Shown: piece by piece, positions 1 to 5,483 of the stretch
Numbering within the stretch: position 1 is the first letter of the stretch
Layout: each line of letters begins with the position of its first letter
NCBI RefSeq assembly: GCF_945952055.1
Contig: NZ_CAMFHB010000060.1
Coordinates: forward strand, 1-33,146
Direction of reading: 5' to 3'
Length of the DNA stretch: 33,146 nt
From: an uncultured Alsobacter sp.
Lineage (GTDB): Bacteria > Pseudomonadota > Alphaproteobacteria > Rhizobiales > Beijerinckiaceae
Translations under genes and position numbers: made by a program
The notes under the pieces: generated by a model
The model's input: the letters and a program-made list of their open reading frames with translations, nothing else
What the model was told of the DNA's origin: nothing
The model's database searches: none

Positions 1-34
1 ACGAGTGTTCACCATGTCTCCGGTCTGTACACTT

Positions 35-110
35 GGCCCGGCCACCCACGACTTCAGGATGGCCCCGGCAAAGTCGTGGATGCCCGGGCCAAGCCCGGGC
101 AGGACGGCGG
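35..110. repeat. Intergenic palindromic repeat, family A copy 1
   Basis: Positions 35-73 match the reverse complement of 14482-14520 with a single mismatch (position 60). Similarity resumes near 101-110, where both copies carry CAGGACGGCGG. Inside the copy, GCCCGGGC at 82-89 and 93-100 flank a CAA loop, so it can fold as a hairpin. Spurious frames across it read LGPATHDF, a phrase typical of non-coding repeats in Hyphomicrobiales. It lies downstream of hbdA. Confidence 0.75.
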
Positions 111-120
111 ATGAAGGCGG

Positions 121-141
121 CGTGTCGAAGGACGCAGGACC
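121..141. repeat. Half copy of intergenic repeat family B
   Basis: These 21 bases are identical to the reverse complement of 12151-12171, one arm of the complete inverted repeat between tlpA and the M3 peptidase. Only one arm is visible here. It directly follows the family A copy, so the two repeat types are adjacent in the space after hbdA. Confidence 0.7.
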
Positions 142-162
142 TCTCCGCGCGCTGCAGGACTC

Positions 163-1044
163 TCAGCGCGTCGGGACCGGCTTCTCGCCGCGGTAGTCGT
201 AGAAGCCGCGCTGCGTCTTGCGGCCGAGCCAGCCGGCCTCGACATACTTCACGAGCAGCGGGCACGGGCGGTACTTGCTGTCGGCGAGGCCCTCGTGCAG
301 CACCTGCATGACCGAGAGGCAGGTGTCGAGGCCGATGAAGTCGGCGAGCTGCAGCGGGCCCATCGGATGGTTGGCGCCCAGCTTCATGGCCGTGTCGATC
401 GCGTCGACCGATCCCACGCCCTCGTAGAGCGTGTAGATCGCCTCGTTGATCATCGGCAGCAGGATGCGGTTGACGATGAAGGCGGGGAAGTCCTCCGCCA
501 CGGTCACCGTCTTGCCGAGCGCGCTGATGAAGTGCTTCGCGGCGTCGAAGGTCGGGTCCTCGGTCGCAATGCCGCGGATCAGCTCGACGAGCTGCATGCG
601 CGGGACCGGGTTCATGAAATGGATGCCGATGAAGCGCTCCGGGCGATCCGTCACGGAGGCGAGCCGCGTGATCGAGATCGACGAGGTGTTGGAGGCCAGC
701 ATCGCGTCGGGCCGCAGCACCGGGCACACGGTGGTGAAGATCTTGCGCTTCACCTCCTCGTTCTCGGTGGCCGCCTCGATGACGAGATCGCAGCCGTGGA
801 GGTCCTCGTAGCCCGGTGCGGCCGAGATGCGCTGCAGGGCGGCCTGCCGCTCGGTCTCCGTCACCGTGCCCTTCTGCACGAGCTTGGCGATGTTGCCGTT
901 GATGGTCGCGAGGCCCGCATGGATGCGGTCCTCGTTGATGTCGTTCAGCGAGACCTCGTATCCGGCCTGGGCGCAGACCTGGGCAATGCCGCTGCCCATC
1001 TGTCCGGCTCCGATGATGCCGACTTTGCGAATCTCGATACCCAT
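163..1044 (-). CDS. hbdA: 3-hydroxybutyryl-CoA dehydrogenase
   Basis: This soluble enzyme interconverts 3-hydroxybutyryl-CoA and acetoacetyl-CoA with NAD(P)H, in short-chain beta-oxidation and polyhydroxybutyrate-related metabolism. The 293-residue protein opens with [19 protein letters not shown], whose GAGQMG (12-17) is the dinucleotide-binding glycine loop. [10 protein letters not shown] carries the catalytic His (about 142), and [10 protein letters not shown] lies in the expected place before it. The frame stays open to a GTG at 1077, but the ATG at 1044 gives the family's normal N-terminus and is preceded by a weak AGGCGG. It is the last gene of the etfB-etfA-hbdA group, 85 bases after etfA, so its oxidised substrate flow and ETF electron flow are probably co-expressed. 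Family assignment is secure; the physiological direction is inferred. Confidence 0.95.
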   Translation of the reverse strand: MGIEIRKVGIIGAGQMGSGIAQVCAQAGYEVSLNDINEDRIHAGLATINGNIAKLVQKGTVTETERQAALQRISAAPGYEDLHGCDLVIEAATENEEVKRKIFTTVCPVLRPDAMLASNTSSISITRLASVTDRPERFIGIHFMNPVPRMQLVELIRGIATEDPTFDAAKHFISALGKTVTVAEDFPAFIVNRILLPMINEAIYTLYEGVGSVDAIDTAMKLGANHPMGPLQLADFIGLDTCLSVMQVLHEGLADSKYRPCPLLVKYVEAGWLGRKTQRGFYDYRGEKPVPTR

Positions 1045-1083
1045 GGTGTCCGCCTGGCGTCCTTGTCTGTTCGCCACAGTGAT

Positions 1084-1112
1084 AGCCCCCGCCGCCTTTC
1101 GGTGCGAGGGCT
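1084..1112. other. Stem-loop between etfA and hbdA
   Basis: AGCCC (1084-1088) pairs with GGGCT (1108-1112), with partial pairing inside. Read on the plus strand it is followed by TTTT, but the genes here run on the minus strand, where no T-run follows. It may be an mRNA processing or stability element in the etfA-hbdA spacer. Confidence 0.3.
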
Positions 1113-1129
1113 TTTGTCGCGCTGCGAAG

Positions 1130-2065
1130 CTACTTCGCCAGTTCCTTGTCGAGTTCCGGCAGCAGCGTGAAGAGGTCGCCCACCAGGCCGTAGTCGGCCA
1201 CCTGGAAGATCGGCGCCTCCTCGTCCTTGTTGATGGCGACGATGACCTTCGAGTCCTTCATGCCGGCGAGATGCTGGATCGCGCCGGAGATGCCGACGGC
1301 GATGTACAGGTCCGGCGCGACGACCTTGCCGGTCTGTCCGACCTGCCAGTCGTTGGGGGCGTAGCCTGCGTCGACCGCGGCGCGCGAGGCGCCCATCGCC
1401 GCGCCGAGCTTGTCGGCCACGGGCTCGATGTAGGTCTTGAAGTTCTCGGCGTTCTGCATGGCGCGGCCGCCCGAGATGATGATCTTGGCCGACGTCAGCT
1501 CCGGACGGTCGGACTTGGCGATCGCCTCGCCCTTGAAGGACGACAGGGCGGGGTCCGCCGCGGCCGAAACCGCCTCGACAGCGGCCGAACCGCCGGCGCC
1601 GGTGGCCTGGAAGGAGGCCGTGCGCACCGTGATCACCTTCTTGGCGTCGGTCGCCTGCACCGTCTGGATGGCGTTGCCGGCGTAGATCGGACGCTCGAAC
1701 GTGTCGGCCGAGACCACCGCGGTGATGTCGGAGATCTGCATCACGTCGAGCAGCGCGGCGACGCGCGGCAGAACGTTCTTGCCCATCGAGGTCGAGGCCG
1801 CGAGGACCGCGTCATACGAGCCCGCCAGGCCCACGATGAGCGCGGCGAGCGGCTCGGCGAGGCCGTGCGCGTAGGCCGGCGCGTCGGCCAGCAGCACCTT
1901 CTCGACGCCCTCGAGCTTGGCCGCCGCGTCCGCCGCGGCCTGGGCGCCGGAACCGGCCACGAGGATGTGGACCGGGCCGCCCAGCGCACGCGCGGCCGTC
2001 AGCGCCTTGGCGGTGACGTCCTTCAGCGAGGCGTTGTCGTGTTCGGCAATGAGCAGCGCGGCCAT
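1130..2065 (-). CDS. etfA: Electron transfer flavoprotein, alpha subunit
   Basis: EtfA binds FAD and with EtfB accepts electrons from acyl-CoA dehydrogenases, passing them to ETF:ubiquinone oxidoreductase at the membrane. The 311-residue length is normal. The N-terminal domain starts [16 protein letters not shown]. The C-terminal FAD domain contains [20 protein letters not shown] and, further on, HLAGMKDS and [10 protein letters not shown], the family signature. Its ATG shares one base with the etfB stop codon (TGATG at 2063-2067), which implies translational coupling and equal subunit supply. hbdA follows in the same direction. Confidence 0.97.
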   Translation of the reverse strand: MAALLIAEHDNASLKDVTAKALTAARALGGPVHILVAGSGAQAAADAAAKLEGVEKVLLADAPAYAHGLAEPLAALIVGLAGSYDAVLAASTSMGKNVLPRVAALLDVMQISDITAVVSADTFERPIYAGNAIQTVQATDAKKVITVRTASFQATGAGGSAAVEAVSAAADPALSSFKGEAIAKSDRPELTSAKIIISGGRAMQNAENFKTYIEPVADKLGAAMGASRAAVDAGYAPNDWQVGQTGKVVAPDLYIAVGISGAIQHLAGMKDSKVIVAINKDEEAPIFQVADYGLVGDLFTLLPELDKELAK

Positions 2066-2811
2066 CAGATCACTCCCGCTTCGTTCTTCAGCTTGCCGAC
2101 GAGTTCGGCGACCGAGCCCACCTTCACGCCGGCCTTGCGGCCCGGCGGTTCCTTGGTGGCCAGCACCTTCAGGCGCGGCGCGGTGTCGACGCCGTAGTCG
2201 GCCGGCGTCTTCTCGTCGATCGGCTTCTTCTTGGCCTTCATGATGTTGGGCAGCGAGGCGTAGCGCGGCTCGTTGAGGCGCAGGTCCGTCGTGACGATGG
2301 CCGGCAGCTTCAGTTCCACCGTCTGCAGCCCGCCGTCGATCTCGCGGATCACGGTGAGCGCATCGCCCACCTCGACCTTCGAGGCGAAGGTGCCCTGCGG
2401 CCAGCCCAGCAGCGCGGCCAGCATCTGGCCGGTCTGGTTGCAGTCGTCGTCGATCGCCTGCTTGCCGAGGATCACGAGGCCGGGCTGCTCCGCCTCGACC
2501 ACGCCCTTGAGGATCTTGGCGACCGCCAGCGGCTCGACCGTGGCGTCGACCTTCACCAGGATGCCGCGGTCGGCGCCCATGGCGAGGCCGGTGCGCAGCG
2601 TCTCGGACGCCTGGGCCGGGCCGATGGAGACGACCACGATCTCGGTCGCCTTGCCGGCTTCCTTCAGGCGAAGGGCCTCTTCCACCGCGATCTCGTCGAA
2701 GGGGTTCATCGACATCTTCACGTTGGCGAGGTCGACACCCGACCCGTCCGCCTTCACGCGGATTTTCACGTTGTAGTCGACCACCCGCTTCACGGGGACG
2801 AGGATCTTCAT
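2065..2811 (-). CDS. etfB: Electron transfer flavoprotein, beta subunit
   Basis: EtfB is the AMP-binding partner of EtfA in the soluble ETF heterodimer. The 248-residue protein begins [20 protein letters not shown] and contains [16 protein letters not shown] and the [15 protein letters not shown] segment, both characteristic of the family. The start is supported by a strong GGAGG (2819-2823) seven bases upstream. It is first in etfB-etfA-hbdA and overlaps etfA by one base. A candidate promoter lies about 180 bases upstream, leaving a long leader with a small hairpin. Confidence 0.97.
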   Translation of the reverse strand: MKILVPVKRVVDYNVKIRVKADGSGVDLANVKMSMNPFDEIAVEEALRLKEAGKATEIVVVSIGPAQASETLRTGLAMGADRGILVKVDATVEPLAVAKILKGVVEAEQPGLVILGKQAIDDDCNQTGQMLAALLGWPQGTFASKVEVGDALTVIREIDGGLQTVELKLPAIVTTDLRLNEPRYASLPNIMKAKKKPIDEKTPADYGVDTAPRLKVLATKEPPGRKAGVKVGSVAELVGKLKNEAGVI

Positions 2812-2906
2812 CGTGTCACCTCCACGACGGCCCGGCGGCCGTCGGTTGAATTGCCGGGGCGTTGCGCGGGCTTCGCCTTTGCTGCATCGGCCTTAAGCGG
2901 TCCGCT

Positions 2907-2925
2907 CTCCCCGTCGAACGGGGAG
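2907..2925 (-). other. Hairpin in the etfB leader
   Basis: CTCCCCG (2907-2913) and CGGGGAG (2919-2925) are perfectly complementary around a five-base TCGAA loop. It lies between the candidate promoter and the etfB ribosome-binding site, in transcribed leader if that promoter is used. No T-run follows, so a simple terminator is unlikely. Confidence 0.4.
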
Positions 2926-2987
2926 GCGACGGCCTCTGTCGACAACGCGACAGCCGGCCGAAAGGACCGCGATCCGTAACCGCGCGG

Positions 2988-3017
2988 ACCGTAATCGTGG
3001 CCCGGAAGCCTTGTCAA
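2988..3017 (-). promoter_or_regulatory. Candidate housekeeping promoter for etfB-etfA-hbdA
   Basis: On the minus strand a perfect TTGACA (3017-3012) is followed after 18 bases by TACGGT (2993-2988), which keeps the key TA...T positions of a -10 box. It lies in the 234-base space between the rhomboid gene and etfB and points at etfB. The call is by pattern only. Confidence 0.45.
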
Positions 3018-3045
3018 CGCGCCGAAATGACGAGAGCCCCGCCCT

Positions 3046-3726
3046 TCAGGACGGATCGGCCGCCGGTGCCGCCTTCAGCCGCAGCGGCAGCACCAGGAGC
3101 ACGCCGGCGGCGAAGCCGCCGACATGGGCCCACCAGCCCGTCGCCGCCTCGTCCCGCGCGAAGGCGTGGTAGAGCTGGAAGGCGATCCACGCTCCCAGCG
3201 CCAGGGCCGCGGGGATGCGCAGCGGCAGCACGTTGAGGACGAGCCCCCAGATCTGTGCCCTCGGATGCAGCACGAGATAGGCGCCGATGATCCCCGCCAC
3301 CGCGCCGGAGGCTCCGATCAGGGGCTGCTGGGATTCAGGCCCCATCACCGCGTGGGCCATGGCGCCGCAGACGCCGCAGGTGACGTAGAACAGGGCGTAG
3401 CGCAGGTGCCCGAAGGCATCCTCGACGTTGTCGCCGAAGACCTGCAGGAACAGCATGTTGCCGATGAGATGGATGAAGCCGCCGTGCAGGAAGATGCTGG
3501 TCAGCGGCGTCAGCCACGCGGGCAGCACGTCGTAGCCCGGCGGCAGGACCGCGTGCTTGAACAGCACCGCCGGGATCAGCCCCGCCTCCAGCGCCGCGCG
3601 GTCGGTCAGGCCGGGGATGGCCCAGCACACGACGAACGCGAGCGTCGTGACGAGGAGCAGCGCGCGCGTGACATAGGGCGCCCGTGTGTTGACGAGCGGA
3701 ACCTGATCGCGCAGCGGAATGAACAT
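3046..3726 (-). CDS. Rhomboid family intramembrane serine protease
   Basis: This is a polytopic inner-membrane protease that cleaves transmembrane substrates within the bilayer. The 226-residue protein has hydrophobic segments at about 20-38, 75-98, 110-128, 137-153, 162-188 and 200-216. GASGAVAG supplies the catalytic Ser140, and AHVGG in the last helix the catalytic His201. FLHGGFIHLIGNM contains the conserved His86 and Asn90 that form the oxyanion site, so the active site looks complete. It starts 19 bases after the adenosyltransferase stop and is probably co-transcribed with it. The substrate cannot be told from the sequence. Confidence 0.9.
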   Translation of the reverse strand: MFIPLRDQVPLVNTRAPYVTRALLLVTTLAFVVCWAIPGLTDRAALEAGLIPAVLFKHAVLPPGYDVLPAWLTPLTSIFLHGGFIHLIGNMLFLQVFGDNVEDAFGHLRYALFYVTCGVCGAMAHAVMGPESQQPLIGASGAVAGIIGAYLVLHPRAQIWGLVLNVLPLRIPAALALGAWIAFQLYHAFARDEAATGWWAHVGGFAAGVLLVLPLRLKAAPAADPS

Positions 3727-3745
3727 CGGCCGGGTCTCTCCCGCG

Positions 3746-4327
3746 TCAGCGGTTCTTGCCCGGAACCCACAGCACGTCCGCCTGGCCGCGATCGTTGACG
3801 TGGCGCGAGGCGACGAAGAGGAAGTCCGAGAGGCGGTTCACGTAGCGCAGGGCCGGCCCGCCCACCGATTCGCCCGGCTGCGCGGCGAGTTCCACCATCA
3901 GCCGTTCGGCCCGGCGGCACACCGTGCGGGACAGGTGCAAGGCGGCCGCGGCGGGGCTTCCGCCCGGCAGGACGAAGGACCGCAGCGGCTGGAGGTCGGC
4001 GTTGAGGGTGTCGATCTCCTGCTCGATTCGCTCAACCTGGCTGTCGAGGACGCGCAGGGGCTCCCACTTGGGCGGCTCGCCGGTTTCGGGCGTGCACAGG
4101 TCGGCGCCGAGATCGAACAGGTCGTTCTGGATGCGCGCCAGCATGGCATCGACCAGCGGATGAGCCCGCTCCGTATGGAGGCGCGCGAGACCGATCGTCG
4201 CGTTGGTCTCGTCGACCGTGCCGTAGGCTTCCACGCGCAGATCGTATTTCGGGCGGCGCTCCCCGGTGCCGAGCGCGGTGGTGCCGGCATCGCCGGTGCG
4301 GGTGTAGATTCGATTCAGGACGACCAT
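3746..4327 (-). CDS. PduO-type ATP:cob(I)alamin adenosyltransferase
   Basis: It transfers the adenosyl group of ATP to cob(I)alamin, making the coenzyme used for example by methylmalonyl-CoA mutase. The 193-residue protein starts MVVLNRIYTRTGDAGTT, the N-terminal ATP-binding motif of PduO-type (not CobA-type) enzymes. VEAYGTVDETNATIG and the C-terminal FVLPGGSPAAAALHLSRTVC with RRAER complete the signature. The frame continues upstream to 4528, but the ATG at 4327 puts TRTGDAGTT at its usual distance from the N-terminus. In many Hyphomicrobiales this gene lies between the twin-transmembrane small protein and etfB; here a PagL-like gene and a rhomboid gene sit on either side of it. Such proteins are often annotated cob(I)yrinic acid a,c-diamide adenosyltransferase. 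Confidence 0.95.
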   Translation of the reverse strand: MVVLNRIYTRTGDAGTTALGTGERRPKYDLRVEAYGTVDETNATIGLARLHTERAHPLVDAMLARIQNDLFDLGADLCTPETGEPPKWEPLRVLDSQVERIEQEIDTLNADLQPLRSFVLPGGSPAAAALHLSRTVCRRAERLMVELAAQPGESVGGPALRYVNRLSDFLFVASRHVNDRGQADVLWVPGKNR

Positions 4328-4361
4328 TCGTGCCTCCCGCGGGAGGCCGGAGCTTCCGGGA

Positions 4362-4961
4362 TCAGAAGCTGTAGCCGAGGCGCACGCCCGCGTTCGTGAG
4401 GCCGCGATTGTTGGAGCAAAGCCCGGCGTTGGACAAGTGCTCGACGCTGGCCATGACGCTCCAGGCCTGATTGAACCTGTAGCCGATCGACGCAGATTCC
4501 CGGAACAGCGGCGAGCAGCCGAGCGCATTGTGGTTCACGGGGACGATCCGGTCCGTCTTGCCGTTGTGCACCGCCCCGCCGAACGACGCCTCGACGAAGA
4601 TCTGCTGCGTGACGTCGTAGGTCCAGGTGAGCCCGGCATAGCCGTGGCTGGTCTTGCCGTTGAAGTTGATCGTGCCGCCGACATGCGCGCGCGGGATCAG
4701 CACGTCCCAGGACGAGCCCGTGGTGAACAGCCGGGGGCTGAGCGCCTCGAGGTTCAGGTCGGCGCTGCCCTGCTCGGGGCTCCAGGGGTCATGGGCGAAG
4801 ACGCCGCCCCGGATCTCGAAGCGCGACGCGCCGTCCGTGGTGAACACGGGTGCGCGCGGTACGGGCGAGGCTCCGAGGTCGGCCGCCAGGGATGGCAGGC
4901 TCGACGACATGACAACCGCGAAAACGCCGAAAGCACCAAGTCCGGTCGAGACACGCATCAT
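4362..4961 (-). CDS. PagL-like lipid A deacylase (acyloxyacyl hydrolase family)
   Basis: The predicted product is an outer-membrane beta-barrel that may remove the 3-O acyl chain from lipid A. The 199-residue precursor has a signal peptide ending near SLPSLAA (about 27). It then shows alternating beta-strand patterns and ends GVRLGYSF, with the terminal Phe typical of barrel proteins. VEHLSNAG holds the His175 and Ser177 expected for the PagL dyad. The triad Glu, 14 residues after the His in the P. aeruginosa enzyme, is Thr189 here, so catalysis is uncertain. Two ATG codons (4961, 4958) are possible; GGAG lies five bases before the first. Cys149 and Cys182 could form a disulfide. An inactive barrel relative is the alternative. 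Confidence 0.75.
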   Translation of the reverse strand: MMRVSTGLGAFGVFAVVMSSSLPSLAADLGASPVPRAPVFTTDGASRFEIRGGVFAHDPWSPEQGSADLNLEALSPRLFTTGSSWDVLIPRAHVGGTINFNGKTSHGYAGLTWTYDVTQQIFVEASFGGAVHNGKTDRIVPVNHNALGCSPLFRESASIGYRFNQAWSVMASVEHLSNAGLCSNNRGLTNAGVRLGYSF

Positions 4962-5078
4962 GCAATCTCCGGGGCGCGACGCACCGCGCGAACCCTATTT
5001 CCCGATAGAAGCAGGGATTTGCGAGGATGGCACAAGACCGCGCTGCAGGAAATCGGGCACTATCTCAGCGTGTGTTGC

Positions 5079-5270
5079 CTAGCCGCCACGAAACCAGATG
5101 GCCGCCAGCACGAGCACGATCGCCAGGAACTGCAGCCCCACGCGCCAGCGCATCAGGCGCTGCGAGGTGTTGGCACTGCCCCCGCGCAACATGTTGGCGA
5201 AGCCGAGCAGGAGAACGACGACGACCGCCGCCATGGCGACGGGAACGAGGGTATCGAACGAAAAGGACAC
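5079..5270 (-). CDS. Twin-transmembrane small protein, HIG1 domain
   Basis: This 63-residue protein has two hydrophobic helices (about 7-25 and 46-59) joined by the basic loop MLRGGSANTSQRLMRWR, the pattern of bacterial HIG1_N/twin-transmembrane proteins. Mitochondrial relatives associate with respiratory supercomplexes; the bacterial role is not established. The start is a GTG at 5270 with GGAG six bases upstream; the open frame runs further up but without a matching family N-terminus. Proximity to the cobalamin adenosyltransferase and etf genes is typical in Hyphomicrobiales. Confidence 0.88.
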   Translation of the reverse strand: MSFSFDTLVPVAMAAVVVVLLLGFANMLRGGSANTSQRLMRWRVGLQFLAIVLVLAAIWFRGG

Positions 5271-5437
5271 GCTGGTCTCCGGGTCGAAACGGCCGACCGG
5301 CCCCCGTCCGGGGCAAGCCGCCCGCCGGCACGCGGCATGGCCGGGCCGGCAATGAAGGCGGGCCGCGATCCGACCGGACCCCGGCACGCTTCCGCGGATC
5401 GCTTCTAAACCATGTCGGCCCGCCCGGGGCAAAGGCG

Positions 5438-5479
5438 ATGACGGTCGCGGCGGCGATCTGCCGCGACGCGGACCGTCAT
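5438..5479. terminator. Large stem-loop after the TIGR02302 gene
   Basis: ATGACGGTC (5438-5446) pairs with GACCGTCAT (5471-5479), and GCGGC (5450-5454) pairs with GCCGC (5460-5464) inside it. The structure begins a few bases after the TIGR02302 stop on the minus strand. Only a short TTT follows, so it may act as a Rho-assisted terminator or a 3' end stabiliser rather than a classical intrinsic terminator. Confidence 0.45.
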
Positions 5480-5483
5480 GCCG

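Noticed and set aside
148-170. Terminator hairpin for hbdA (CGCGCTG/CAGCGCG)
   Set aside because: The stem includes the last hbdA codons and the stop, the loop is nine bases and no T-run follows.
5-196. Small frames across 5-196 that read LGPATHDF
   Set aside because: They are translations of repeat family A and B and overlap the hbdA end.
827-2197. A 456-codon plus-strand frame opposite etfA and hbdA
   Set aside because: etfA and hbdA are unambiguous on the other strand; the antisense product has no motif.
2808-3017. A 69-codon frame upstream of etfB
   Set aside because: It overlaps the candidate promoter and leader hairpin and has no ribosome site or family resemblance.
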